Source: Pontederia crassipes
Lineage: Eukaryota; Streptophyta; Magnoliopsida; Commelinales; Pontederiaceae
Length of the DNA: 64,000 bases
Assembly: GCA_030549335.1 (NCBI GenBank)
Contig: CM060196.1
Span: 71,136,139 to 71,200,138, forward strand
Reading direction: 5' to 3'
In this document: one piece after another, positions 1 to 11,750 of the stretch
Layout of the letters: every line of letters starts with the position of its first letter
Position numbering within the stretch: position 1 is the first letter of the stretch
Program-made: the position numbers and the translations under genes
The notes under the pieces: model-generated
Told to the model about the DNA's origin: nothing
The model's database searches: none
Seen by the model: the letters and a program-made list of their open reading frames with translations, nothing else

Positions 1-2050
1 TCCATTAGAAGCGATTGATCGATCCTAAATCGGATGTCCGTTATCGACTTGACAGAAGCTAGTAGACTATTGGAATGGACGACAGAACAACTTTCGGGCG
101 TCCACTCTGATATCCCGATACTAATATCGAGTGATCGTTCATCACGATCGATTGGTCGATAACTATTGATCATGTGACTTGAATAAAATGGACGGCCATG
201 AACTTTCCGATGACCAGAAGTGTCGAGAACTCGCAATTCTACTCAAGGAAGAATCAGACGACCGTCGATCTTCTAGACATTTGATTCACGCCTGGCCTTG
301 GAACGGCCGAGAGACATCATGATCGGGCGATCGCTCGACTATCGGGTGCCCGATGAACCTATGGACCGGATGACCGCTCGACTTTTGGGCGTCCAAAAGT
401 AGACAAAGAACGAAATGACGTTGAAACAAGATAATATGATGATTTGCTCTTGTCCACCTTATTGTTCCCACATCCGAACATTAACCTGGAGCTAACCTTG
501 CTCCCCAAAAGTCTTGATTGATCCTTGTGATCAAAATATAGGTCAATAGATTAAATAAAGATAAACAATGAAACGGAGGAATGTCATGCTTACCAAGACG
601 TGAAGTCGCTTCCCTTGGGAAGGTCCCCTACCATTGTGTAAGACCCCTTCTCCTACTGTCTACAAATGTTTACGCCTTTAGGCAAGGTCATTCATACGAA
701 TGTTTCTGCTTTGAGCGAGGTCATTCATACGGGTGTTGTCACTTTAGTGAGATCACCCATTTTCCCCCTTTCTGGAGCACTACCGTGGAGCTGATCCCCA
801 CCGGCCCATGCTATGGGTAGGTATTTGCACCATGCGTTAATGAAATCTGGGTTATAAGATTAATTCAGGGAGTTTTAGCATGTCATCTAAGAACTATTTA
901 GACTTAGTATCATGCTAAGAAGTGGGTAGTACAATGCCTTAAATTGCTATACTGATTAGCATACCGAATTTTCAAGATATGATGCTTTAATTCGATATGA
1001 GTGTACTGAGACGATTGTTGCCCATGAATGTTTGAAGTATTGAATATTATGAGATGATTATGTGCTTGATGAATATGCATGCTTAGGGTCTTATGTTCTC
1101 ATATTGTCAAATTCATAATAGTTGGCATGCTTAGGGATGATCACGTTAAAGCTTTGATAGCATGTCTTAACTTGCATTAATGAAATTTGATAAATGATTT
1201 TCGTTGATAGTACTCTTGAAAATGAAATGTTCATTATAGTTGCTAAAGGTTATGTATGATCACATGAGAAGTATTAGTGCATGCTATGAATATAAGGAAG
1301 AATTATGATGCATTCATATTTAATGTGATGCATATGATGAAACCATGGATTATGAATCATGTCACATGCCCTCTGTTTTGTTAGATTATATTATACATAA
1401 GTTGGATTGATTCTCGAATGGTATGTTTCAAAAATTGGTTGAAAACGTAAGGACTCCGCAATGACCTACGGTTCTGCCTAGTAGAAGCGGTCAACCAATC
1501 TTGAATCGGACGCCCATTATCAACTCGACAGAAGCTAGCAGACTATTGGAACGGATGATCGAATCACTTTTTGGCGTTCGCTCTGACGCGAATGATAAGC
1601 CGATAACTGTTGAACATGCAACTTGAGTAAAATGGACGGTCAGTGAACTTTCGGGCGACCAGAAGTCCCAAGCCAAGAACTCATAGTTCTACTCAAGGAA
1701 GAATCGTTGATTCACACCCGACCTTGGAACAGCCGAGAGACGTCATGACGTCATGATGCGCGTTCTGCATTGCCCCTCGCTCAAGTCTTCCTCGCCTATG
1801 AAAGGAGACCCATACCAAAGGTCCAAGGTATGCTTTTCGTGTAGGTTCATCCAACAGTACTTGTGCTGTGGCAAAGTGTTCTGTTCCCCGAGGTTCGATT
1901 TCCGATCCCGAGGTACAAGTGTGTTCATCAAGTATTCGTGGAAAAGCCTCGACGATCCGCTTCAACTGCAAGAGGTATTTCACAACCTCTATTATTTATA
2001 TATGTTATAAATCATACGTTGGTTATAGAGTTTTTTATTTTTTTCTTGAA
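1..2050 (+). mobile_element. Degenerate gypsy-type LTR-like sequence with internal tandem modules (copy A)
   Basis: The module at 1-330 (ending at a motif reading ccttggaacggccgagaga) recurs in diverged form at about 1481-1745. A module at 838-1480 recurs at 43510-44161 in copy B. A promoter-like segment with a TATA-type sequence near 1797 and an 'aaggagacccata' motif follows, as in LTR U3/R regions. The same motif sits beside a TATA box at 17126 and 63909, in a related LTR. No primer-binding site, gag or pol is visible. The gypsy assignment rests on overall character and is an inference. Confidence 0.5.
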
Positions 2051-3838
2051 CTCGTGATTGCGTCGAAAAAATAATATTTATTATTAATTTTGGGATCTCT
2101 GCATCTCGACTGTATGACGACAACCAAGGGACAAAGTGGTCTTTGTCATCACAAATATTATGAATGAACATATACTATAAATTTTTTTTCTGATTTATTT
2201 TAATATTTATTGGTAATTTTTTTTAATTATTTTCATGTGTTGCAACAAAAAAAAACTATTCTAGCAGGCACAAGACCCATTAGGAGGGTCCATATGGATG
2301 CAAAAGTGTTTGCATTTATATGTTTTGGCAACTAGGCCCAGTAGCAGCAGAATACAATTTTTTCAATATTTTTTTTATTTTCACTAGAATATTAAAATAA
2401 ATAGAAAATAAAAAATGACAATTTTAAATTTTTGAAAAATTGGGAAAAATATGTATTTTTCTTAGAAAAATTTTCTTTAAATTTTAAAATATAGCATGCA
2501 ATTTAACATTATCAAAAGAGAATCATTTATTGATTTAGTGCAATAGTTAAATGATTTAGATTTGCATGGTAGTTGCATAAACTAATAATAAACAATCAAC
2601 ACTAATTACCTCAACATCATGGTGTTGGGTGCTAGGTGTCATCTCAAAAATGATCCTGGACTACCTCGTACTTCATCATGGACCCAGTAGGTGATGTAAT
2701 TTTTCTATAAAGTAGAAAAGGCGGCAAGTGTATTGGTCGCTCAAGTAGTAAAATAGTGAAAAGATATCGATCCCACGAGAACATTTATCTCTTATTCTTA
2801 GTAGATGAGTTTTAAAGAGAAATGAATTGTGAAATAGAGAGAGAGATATATCCAATGAGTGAAAGAAAAAATGTCAAATAGGAAAAATGTTGAATTTATT
2901 AAGTATTCCTTCATTGTTATTTAAATTAAGAAAATCATATCTGATGAAAATAATTGAAATATAATTTAGGATTCTAATCAAAGGTCCTGTTTATTTTATC
3001 AATTAAATATTTGAATAAAGTTCAATTAAATCATTCTCCAAATATTTATGAATAAAACACAAAGTAATTCAATTCATTTCAAAGACTCCTCCTTCGAGTA
3101 AGTCTAAGTCCACACCCCTCTAAATCTCAATGTGTAAATAGGGGAGAGATATGAGATATTAATTAGATTTTCAAGAAAAAATACAACATCCATATTCAGA
3201 TAAGAGAAACAATCCTTTATTGAAATAACAATGGAGTACAATAAAGATTACTCCATCGCTAGAGAGTTAAACATCCTAATGCAAAGATTAGAGTACAAAA
3301 GATGAATAAGAAAATACAACTCTAAAACTTGAAAAGTGACTAAACAAAGTAGCCACAAGACTCTCCTTTTGAAAGTGGATGTTTTCTCTCAATGTTGGAT
3401 GCTTCTATGGGGTGGAAAAGGGGGTCTTTTATAAGCACTGGTCACCAAAAATTCGGAGCTCAACACAGACCGTGTCATTAATGACACGGGCCGTGTTGAT
3501 TAATGTTCTGATTACACGGCTCTATCTCGACGTGAAAAATCTAGTGATATTAATAACAAGGAGCGTGTAATAGATGACATGGCCCGTGTTGAATAGTGAA
3601 ATCGCGCCATGCCCGGTGTTTAATCTTCATTAAACACGGACCGTTTTCCTTTGTTGCGGTCTGTGTTGTCCAGGGTTCAGCATTACTCTCCATGCTCTGT
3701 GTTGGCGATGATGCGGCTTCGGCAAACATGATCCATGTCACTTCTCTTGCCAAGTAAATTTCGTGAAAATTACAAAATAAAAAGGAAAAATAAGATTTCC
3801 AAAGAAATACATAAAATTAATGCATGTTTTATTCAATT
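2051..3838. mobile_element. AT-rich non-coding retroelement-type relic (copy A)
   Basis: No gene is visible. A stretch around 2719 (ggcggcaagtgtattggtcg) and the following 'gatcccacga' resemble a conserved non-coding segment I associate with Tat/Athila-type plant gypsy elements. At 3480-3640 short palindrome-like copies of 'acacggcccgtgtt' recur, another feature common in plant gypsy non-coding DNA. The boundaries and family are not secure. The copy B counterpart is 46191-47920, which lacks about 93 bp matching 3451-3544. Confidence 0.35.
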
Positions 3839-4322
3839 TTAACTTAGTAAAATGCAAAATAATATGTAGAAATGAGCATGCACCAGTAGGCCACCACACA
3901 CTTTGTTGATTATCACGTGGTGGCCGCGCCGCCGCAGAACATAGACTCCAAGCTCTAATCCCTCCACCTTGTTAAGGAAGAAATACAAATTCAATTCTTT
4001 CATAATCCATGGAAAGGTACTATATGAAAAGCATTTGCGCTTTTTGTCGTGTGGACTCTGCATGTGAAGAAGAAATGGACGAGTTTGTCATGTTCCATGC
4101 TAAAGGTGGGGTCCAAGTTGGCATCTCTGAGCGGTTCAAACTATATGGTGCGTGATGTACACTGAACAACTTCATGATCAGAACTTCCTCATCTTCAAAA
4201 TTGACGACCGGAGTATCATCTGCCAACGTCCTCATGTTCCATATTGGCGCCATTAGCAAGTCCCGACAAAAGATTTCTTCCTTCAGTTGATCCAAAGCAT
4301 ATGAAGAACCTCTCCACTCCAA
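3839..4322 (-). pseudogene. Unrecognised coding-like remnant (copy A)
   Basis: Two overlapping minus-strand frames are open here: 4322-4020 (100 codons, containing LADDTPVVNFEDEEVLIMKL) and 4063-3839 (74 codons, containing WIMKELNLYFFLNKVEGLEL). The composition is less AT-rich than the surroundings and both frames are conserved in copy B. I do not recognise the family. The EEVLIMKLFSVHHAPY stretch is faintly like the N-terminus of sieve-element-occlusion proteins, but too weakly to name it. It may be a fragment captured by an element, or simple chance. Confidence 0.3.
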
Positions 4323-4536
4323 CTTTCCATCGAAGAAGTCACAAATCTATGCCGATTGCAAGAGGAGGAGCCACTAATCGAACTGTTGGGAAGATCACCA
4401 GGGCGATGGCTGGAAAGTCATCCTCCGTATGCAAACCCATGGGCTGCGTTTGGAAATGGAATCGTAGGTCCTCCTAAGTTCTCGATGAATAGTTGAATTG
4501 ACAAACTAGTTTGAGGTGTGTTTGAATGGAGTAGAA

Positions 4537-5730
4537 TGTAGGATCCCAAGGCACCAAGAGGAGGTGAATTGGTGTTGAAATCAAAATTATGGATGTCAAA
4601 ATATGTTGCGGAAGCTTAAAATTGATTAAACAACTTTAAAAAAAATCATATCATTTCACAAACATAATATGAGAAGGAGAGTGAGAGAAAATGCAAACAC
4701 AAAAACACGTTGGTTGTTGACGAGGTTCGATCACACCTTGGCCTACGTTCCTGCTCCGACTTCTCGACCTCGAGACTGTCAGAGATTCCACTAAAACTCT
4801 TCCTTTGTTCCAAATGGGGCAAGGAAGAAAGCCCTTTACATCAACCACATTTTTTCTGCTTTGAGAGGTAAGGTTCACATCTCCTCCTAAGAAGCTTATC
4901 TTTTCTCTCGCTCAAGAGGTAAGATATGAAACATCTTTTATGCATGAGCTCTCTCAATTTTTCTGAACAATTATTTTTCTCTTTTTACAATGTCATGCTC
5001 ACGAGAAAAGAAGAGAGAAAGAAGAGAAACTAGAATGATAACTTTAAGAAAATGATCTTTTTTGTATAACTTTAAGTTTTCTTCGGTGCTTGGATGAATG
5101 TCTTTTCTTCTGGGTTTGACACTCCTTTTATAAGCTTGTATGTGTGAAAATTTCATTCAGAAATTTTTTCACAATTTTCTCATTCAAAACTAGTCATTAC
5201 TATTCATTACACTTTAATGGATCGATCGACCAATCTATGTGACCATTTGCAATTTCTTCAACGTTAGCACGGTCAGTCGGTATAAGGGACATTTTGATTT
5301 TCGACCATTCAATTGATCAGTTGGCCGGTGCATCGTCCGATCTATTTATCAATATAGTCTCGACATGGATCTAGGCAGCTCATGTATTGATCGATTGACC
5401 GGTATCTCCGATCGGTCGACCGGTATAGTCTCATCCGGCCTTCTTTTGCTTTGATCGGCTGGTTGACCGATCTGCACTATTTTGAGTGTAACTTTTTACA
5501 CAATTATCCAAATGAGTTAATCTTGAATTCTATGAATAATTAACAGAATTCTTTACAATTTTAATATTTATCATTCATCCAAAATTTAATCATACCATAG
5601 TCAATTATTTAATCAAAGTTTAGTGCATAAAATTATCCATTTTTATTTAAACTTTTCTTCTTATAATTTTATTATTTCGATATTTGTATCATCAAAATAT
5701 AATTTTATAAGGCATTAAACTTTTCCAACA
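4537..5730 (+). mobile_element. Solo LTR, probably Ty1/copia SIRE-like (copy A)
   Basis: The element is 1194 bp, starts TGTAGGATCC and ends TTCCAACA. It is flanked by a perfect 5-bp target-site duplication tagaa (4532-4536 and 5731-5735). Near the left end is a 'gcaccaagaggaggtgaatt' motif that I associate with LTRs of the copia SIRE/Maximus group. The interior has many rearranged 'gatcgaccggt' words. No internal domain is present, so this is a solo LTR left by LTR-LTR recombination. It is shared with copy B and so predates the duplication. Confidence 0.85.
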
Positions 5731-5836
5731 TAGAACGTAATGATAAGGAACCAGGGTATTGATGTGGTAGGAAAAAGTTGACATGATGGATGAATTTTTG
5801 GTGGATTTTAAATTAAAAATAATTATTATAATGATG

Positions 5837-8040
5837 GGCATGGGGTGACTACACAACATAGATTGTTAGTTCTTGATATGCAAATAAAATGCATAAAACC
5901 AAAATCCCGAACAGTTTTTGATCGAAAGATCAAGTGGTGGCAGTTAAAAGGGGAGAAGCGAGAGACTTTTAGAAGTAAGTTATTAGAGGAAAGTGTGTGG
6001 GAGTTAGAAGGAGATGCTAGTATCATGTGGAAGAATGTGGCAAAAAAGGTTGAAATGGTTGCTAAAGCCATTTTAGGAGAATCAAAAGGTTTTGGACCAC
6101 GAGATAAGGATACTTGGTGGTGGAATGAGGAGGTCCAAGAAAAGGTGCGTAATAAGAAGAATTATTTTAAGGCGATACACTTGGACAATAGTTCTGACAA
6201 TTGGAAAAAGTATCGTTTGGCGAAAAGGGAGGCTAAGAAGGCAGTTAGTGATACTCGTGCTAAAGCATATGAGGGGTTTTATAAGGAGTTAGGGACAAAG
6301 GCTGGTGAACAAAGGATTTACAAGATTGCAAGGAATAAAGAGAATGAGTCGAGAGATTTGGATCAAGTAAGATGCATAAAAAATGAAGTTGGCAAGGTTT
6401 TAGTTACTGAAGGAGATATTAAGAACAGATGGGAAGAGTATTTCTATAAGCTATTTAATGATGGATGTGAAGGTTCCCGTTGTGATTTGGAGGACTTGAC
6501 AATTAGCGAATGTGAGCTTAATAGGTCATTTTATCGTAGAATTAGAGTCTCGGAGGTTAGCGAAGCTCTTAAGAAAATGGAGAATGGTAAAGCCGTTGGA
6601 CCGGATGGTATACCGATTGAAGTTTGGAAATGTTTAGGAGAAAAAGGTGTGTTGTGGTTATGTAAACTATTTAATGAGATTTTACGGTCGAAAAAGATGC
6701 CTGATGATTGGAGATTAAGTACATTAGTTTCTATTTACAAAAATAAAGGGGATATTCAGAATTGTGCAAATTATAGAAGGATTAAACTTATGAGTCACAC
6801 TATGAAATTATGGGAAAAAGTGATTGAGCATAGATTGAGAATGGAGACTAGTATTTCTGAGAGACAATTTGGGTTCATGCCAGGAAGATCCACTACAGAG
6901 ACGATTTATTTACTAAGGGGGATGATGGAGAAGTATCGAAGTAGGAGAAGAGACTTACATATGGCTTTCATTGACTTAGAGAAGGCGTATGATCGGGTAC
7001 CAAGGGATGTACTTTGGAAAGCCTTACAAAAGAAGAGGGTGAATGTTGCCTACATTAAGGTAATACAAGATATGTACGATGGGGCATTGACTAGGGTTAG
7101 GACACCCGGAGGTGAGACAAATGAATTTCCTATAGGAATTGGCCTACATCAAGGATCAGCTTTAAGCCCGTATCTATTTAACTTAGTTATCGATGCTATA
7201 ACCGAGAGTATCACAGAGGAGATACCTAAGTGCATACTATTTGCGGATGATATAGTACTTTTAGCGGATTCAAGAGAAGAGATTAATACAAAATTGGAAA
7301 TATGGATAAATACGTTGGAGTCAAAGGGTTTTCGTTTAAGTAGGAATAAAACAGAATATATGCATAGCAATTTCACAAATAAACAACTTAGAGACGATTT
7401 GAAAGTTAGGTTAGGGGAGGATATAATTACTCAAGTGACAAAGTTTAAATATTTAGGATCAATTGTAAGACAAGATGGTGAGATTGATGACGATGTTAAT
7501 CATAGAATTCAAGCTGGTTGGTGTAAGTGGAGGAAAGCCACTGGAGTTCTTTGTGATAGAAAAGTACCCAATAAAGTTAAAGGAAAATTCTATCGTACTG
7601 CTATAAGGCCAGCAGTGTTATATGGTAGTGAATGTTGGGCTATGAAGGGACAACATGAACGTAAAGTGGGGGTAGCCGAAATGAGGATGTTGAGATGGAT
7701 GTATGGTCATACAAGATTAGATAAGATTAGGAATGAGCACATACGTGAACGAGTCGGAGTGGCTCCTATTAGTGAGAAAATGGTAGAGAATCGCTTGAGA
7801 TGGTTTGGTCATGTTCAGAGAAGACCATTAAATGTGCCAGTAAGAAGAGTAGATCAAATAATCTGGAGTCCGATTAAAAGAGGGAGAGGGAGGCCAAGGC
7901 GGACACTTGGCGAACTAATAGAGCAAGATCTATTGGTGAATAATATACCGAAAGGTTTGGTTACTAATAGAGCGGAATGGCGTCGTATGATCCATGTAGC
8001 CGACCCCACCTAGTGGGATAAGGCTTTGTTGTTGTTGTTG
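5837..8040 (+). mobile_element. 5'-truncated RTE-like LINE, private to copy A
   Basis: The element is 2204 bp and is flanked by a perfect 13-bp target-site duplication, tattataatgatg (5824-5836 and 8041-8053). Copy B has a single uninterrupted copy of this target at 49908-49920, which proves both ends. The 3' end is 'gggataaggc' followed by short TTG/GTT repeats instead of poly(A), the hallmark of plant RTE-clade LINEs. The 5' end lies inside the endonuclease region, so most of that domain is missing. This is a typical truncated target-primed insertion that happened on the copy A lineage. Confidence 0.95.
5845..8013 (+). CDS. RTE-like LINE reverse transcriptase (N-terminally truncated ORF)
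   Basis: This is an open frame of 722 codons that begins without a true start (GTG at 5845 is simply the first in-frame codon of the truncated element). It encodes an RNA-dependent DNA polymerase for target-primed reverse transcription. Residues 1-12 (TTQHRLLVLD) look like the tail of the AP-type endonuclease. RT motifs follow in order: KAVGPDGIP (249-257), AFIDLEKAYDRVP (374-386), LHQGSALSPYLFN (434-446) and the catalytic FADD (466-469). Near the C-terminus are a WFGHVQR motif and a GRGRPRR basic patch. The full family protein is about 1000 residues. The RT has no internal stop or frameshift, which suggests a fairly recent insertion. Lacking the endonuclease and a promoter, it is unlikely to be autonomous. 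Confidence 0.93.
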   Translation: MTTQHRLLVLDMQIKCIKPKSRTVFDRKIKWWQLKGEKRETFRSKLLEESVWELEGDASIMWKNVAKKVEMVAKAILGESKGFGPRDKDTWWWNEEVQEKVRNKKNYFKAIHLDNSSDNWKKYRLAKREAKKAVSDTRAKAYEGFYKELGTKAGEQRIYKIARNKENESRDLDQVRCIKNEVGKVLVTEGDIKNRWEEYFYKLFNDGCEGSRCDLEDLTISECELNRSFYRRIRVSEVSEALKKMENGKAVGPDGIPIEVWKCLGEKGVLWLCKLFNEILRSKKMPDDWRLSTLVSIYKNKGDIQNCANYRRIKLMSHTMKLWEKVIEHRLRMETSISERQFGFMPGRSTTETIYLLRGMMEKYRSRRRDLHMAFIDLEKAYDRVPRDVLWKALQKKRVNVAYIKVIQDMYDGALTRVRTPGGETNEFPIGIGLHQGSALSPYLFNLVIDAITESITEEIPKCILFADDIVLLADSREEINTKLEIWINTLESKGFRLSRNKTEYMHSNFTNKQLRDDLKVRLGEDIITQVTKFKYLGSIVRQDGEIDDDVNHRIQAGWCKWRKATGVLCDRKVPNKVKGKFYRTAIRPAVLYGSECWAMKGQHERKVGVAEMRMLRWMYGHTRLDKIRNEHIRERVGVAPISEKMVENRLRWFGHVQRRPLNVPVRRVDQIIWSPIKRGRGRPRRTLGELIEQDLLVNNIPKGLVTNRAEWRRMIHVADPT

Positions 8041-8436
8041 TATTATAATGATGAAGTATAATTTTATTATTAATAAAAATAAAATTATAAACTAAATACT
8101 TTTTATGTAAAAAATTGTTAAAAAAATATTATTTAAATATAAAAAACTTTTAAAATTAATTATATTTAATGAAATATTTAAAAAGTTAATGAAATAGTAA
8201 GTAATAAATAATATTATATTAATCCTTTATTAAAATTATTTTATATTTATTAAATAATTTATTTTATAAGAAAAATGTGTGAAAGAAAAGAAAAACAAAA
8301 AACAAAAACAAAAACAAAAAAACATTGCATCAAAAGAAAAAAATTACATCGCTTCCACCAAAAAGGTGGAACTAGGGCCACTGAAACCACGTGATGACCT
8401 AGTTCTAATTTTTTATTCTAATATTGGAATCGAATT
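8041..8436. other. AT-rich spacer, no gene seen (copy A)
   Basis: This is AT-rich sequence with an adenine-rich run (8285-8330, aaaac repeats) and no open frame of interest. The duplicate is 49921-50284, where the aaaac run is shorter. Confidence 0.6.
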
Positions 8437-11400
8437 CTAGATGGGTGTTTGGCGGAACCACACAGAATCAAGTTCCAACTTGGTTCCTTTGACAAACGCG
8501 GTCATGAGGTTCTTGAGAGCTTTGAAACCCAATCCAAGATGTACAAGCCTCGCACTCCAACCCAACGCGGAGGCGGCCAAAGTTAATGAAGCTATCGGTT
8601 GACCTATTTCTTGAACCTTGTTTCTTAACCTATCGATGAGGTTGACGGGGAACTTGAAGATTTGAACCCTACCGCTCGGCTTGTCCTCCATGTCTCACCC
8701 AACTCCGTGACTAAGTTCTAATTTCAATTATCATAATCTTAATTATGTTTAACAATTCCAAAAATAAAATCGGCAAAACCTCCCCCCCAACTTATATTGT
8801 GGTATTTGCCAACACATATACAAAAGATGCATATATATTCATCAAAGTTTAATAAAAAGTTATAAGTTAGGACATTCGCATATTGTCATTATATTTTTTT
8901 TTTTCACAAACCATCTCACATATAATCTCACAGGATCAAGTCTTATACAATCTTATAAAAAGTTTCTCACAAACTTAATTACAACATCTAAGACTATCTA
9001 TTACATGCATGCTTCCAAAAATAAAAATGAATGAGAAATTAAAGTGTTCCAACGGCTCGACCTCTTCTATATGCAGCAAAATAAGCTTCGAGTCGTCTCA
9101 ACTCGAGAACTTACGAGTATCTAAAAAATTTAAAATGATTATTATGAGCAACAACCATTTGTTCCGTGGGTGAAATAAAAGTACAACATAGGAGAACAAT
9201 ACGAGTGCATATAACATTTAAATAACTACATTTCTTTCATACGAGAAAACATTTAAAGTATAGCACATATAACATAACTAGTCAAATCATATGAACTTTC
9301 ACATAAATAAAAGTAATTCAAGATGTCATCATTTTCATAATTAAACTTCACACATGTGTCATTACACATACAAATCATGGGTCAATACGTATCCCTCTAT
9401 GATTGTGTGTCATATAGTTAAGCAGAGCTTAACAATCATGAATTCTCAGATACGCAGAGCAAATCATGGATCAATACGTATCCACTCTCAAATACGCATA
9501 GCATGTCATGGGTCAATACGTGCATGCGGAGCAGCCCCCAAAGGGCAAAGACACCCAATATACGCCCCAAAGGCTTCATGTATATCGAATACGGTTCCAA
9601 AAATCTTTTTCAACTAGTATGAATAATGAATACATGGAGTTTTAACAATATCAAAATACATGTGTCATAATCACATATCATTATCAAGTAAAACTTATTT
9701 TCACTTCACAAGCATTGTTCCCTGAAAATATTTTTGTATAAGATGTTACTCCATTTCATATGAAATTCTTGAAACATATCATAAATAATTTTCAAAGCTC
9801 GAGATATGTTTCAATAATAATGATAGTAATATTTGCTTGAGGTAATATCATAAATAAAAGAATTAACATATAACATTTTACTATGTTGTAAATTTATCGA
9901 CTCATCTTGTACTTTATCACTTCAAGAAAGTTTATTAGATTTCCTCAATTTCACTTGCAACTTGATGTTTTCCTACAAGCAATAATGTCTTTTTATTTCT
10001 CAATTACTAATAAGATAATATGTAATGCATGCTCATGATACATGAATGATTATGCACCCTAAAATGCATATAATCCTCTCTAATACCAATTTCTAATTTT
10101 AGGTATTTATATTCATAAACTATTTCACACTTGGGACTTTTTAATTTTCCAAAGCTTAACTAGATGTTGTCTCAGAATTTTAGACTGAGTATTTGTTAAT
10201 AAATAATTCATAATTTCTTAACCACATGGGCAAATCTTATGATTCTGAATTAATTAAAAACTAGACATACTAAGATTTTCAACCCCAAATATCATTAACT
10301 AAGTCAAAGTGAATAAGTCATAACATCTATGATAATCTGACTTAGCATTTGTATCACTAAAATATTGATTTATATTTTTCTTCATACTTGTCCATTTAAC
10401 TAGGTCATAATTTTTCTGAAAACTAGACTTCATTAGTATTTTGTCTTAAAAAATATAGAATTTATCTCACTGTATAGCCTTATAATAAAAATAGTTAATT
10501 CAAATCATGATCTATTCATGTCCTGGAATCTGATAGAAGAATCACTATGAAATGAAAATTCATTTTTCCTAAAATACAAGTCCAAATAAGATGATTCCAC
10601 TTCTCTTCAAACTCTTGGAATGTCTAATTAAGCATAGTCAAATTTCAAACCCCAATTCACATGCCCTAATTTACAAATTAAACATATATCATACTCGGGA
10701 CAAGATGAGTGACTTGCGAAGATAAGTTCATAACTTCCTCTATTAAAATTCCTTTTTAGATGATTCTAGGGGATATGGAAAGCTAACTTCTAATGGATTA
10801 ACCATACAAAATTTCATAATTTATGGTTAGTTAATCACGAAGAAATTATCCTTTCAATCAGAAGAATAATTTTTAGATCAAAACTCATCTTGAACAGCCG
10901 ATGTTCCCGATTTTCCCCAGTCATTTCGCTTGACTTCTGCCTTTGGTAATTTGTATACGGTGAAAATAGAATGTTAAGTGACTTATATATTTTTTTCAAA
11001 ATTTTCTAAAGTCGTACGGTGGTTTGGAAAAATATTCCTTTGAACAGCTCTCACTTATCTGCTTCAGTTTGAAATTTAAGTGATGGCCAATCACCTTTTT
11101 TGTCATAACTAAGTATTTTAACCCTAATTAAGCTTACTTAATCCTATTTAAACATATATATTATAATAATTAGAAATTTTATGATTTATTCCTAATAACC
11201 TTATGTAATAACTTTGTAAAGTTCATCGAAATATTAATTACTATATACAAATATCACTAAATGAACATTTAAACTAACTTAGTATGTTAATTAAATGCAT
11301 GATTATGCACAAATGATGTTTCTAGGGCATGTCCGTGACACTCCATCTCTTGCTGAGGAGAAACCGACCATAAAATGCCACCAGTTGACAAGCCTTCCTT

Positions 11401-11750
11401 GTACACGAAGAATTCATCAAGGTTGTCGAAGTATGTTCGAAGCTCGATCGACGTCGTGGTTGAATCGAGTGTAGTGAGCAAGGTCGTGGACGCTCGGGAT
11501 CGCACGACAGATTATGTGGATCTTAGTGTTCTTCAAGAACTCAGTTTTCGCAGGCGTGTCTCGACCACCGGCGTCATGCAAGAATCTGAAAGAGTGAACT
11601 TGTTGAGCAGCACAAAGTACTTGGAGTTATCCCTCGTAGGACTTTATTGTACACAGGATCCCCTGCATCTTCGCCATCGTCCAAGGGAGGAAGCATGCGC
11701 TGATAGAGAATAGGCACATTGTAGTCCACATGTCGGCTCGCCGTGTCCAT
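8437..11750 (-). pseudogene. Unrecognised host-like coding relic split by a solo LTR (copy A)
   Basis: Minus-strand coding-like sequence lies on both sides of the solo LTR at 8691-11340. Upstream, from an ATG at 11750 (MDTASRHVDYNVPILYQRML), coding character continues through several frames to a frame ending ILWSVSPQQEME at the LTR edge. Downstream, 8690-8437 continues it with DKPSGRVQIFKFPVNL to FRQTPI and a stop. The two sides share a frame across the single ctcca target. At least two frame changes exist in the upstream part, so it was probably dead or dying anyway. Its composition is much richer in GC than the flanks. I do not recognise the family. It could be a decayed gene or a fragment carried by an element. 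Confidence 0.55.
8691..11340. mobile_element. Solo LTR, Ty3/gypsy-type (copy A)
   Basis: This is a 2650-bp LTR with TG...CA ends. The right end is ccgtgaca, and the left end in copy B reads TGTCAC, giving inverted termini TGTCAC/GTGACA. A perfect 5-bp target-site duplication, ctcca, flanks it (8686-8690 and 11341-11345). No internal region or second LTR is present. Inside, three 'caatacgtatcc'-type direct repeats occur at about 9380-9530. Its length and termini suit a Tekay/Del-like gypsy family (inference), and its transcription orientation is unclear. Confidence 0.88.

Noticed and set aside
581-820. 79-codon frame conserved in both copies (44742-44981)
   Set aside because: It is within LTR-like non-coding sequence. 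Conservation is explained by the recent duplication.
9370-9540. CRISPR-like spaced repeats
   Set aside because: The three similar words are irregularly spaced and lie in a plant LTR. There is no array structure and no cas genes.
9354-9617. 87-codon frame with repeated peptide words
   Set aside because: It lies inside the 2650-bp solo LTR and reflects the caatacgtatcc DNA repeats, not a protein.
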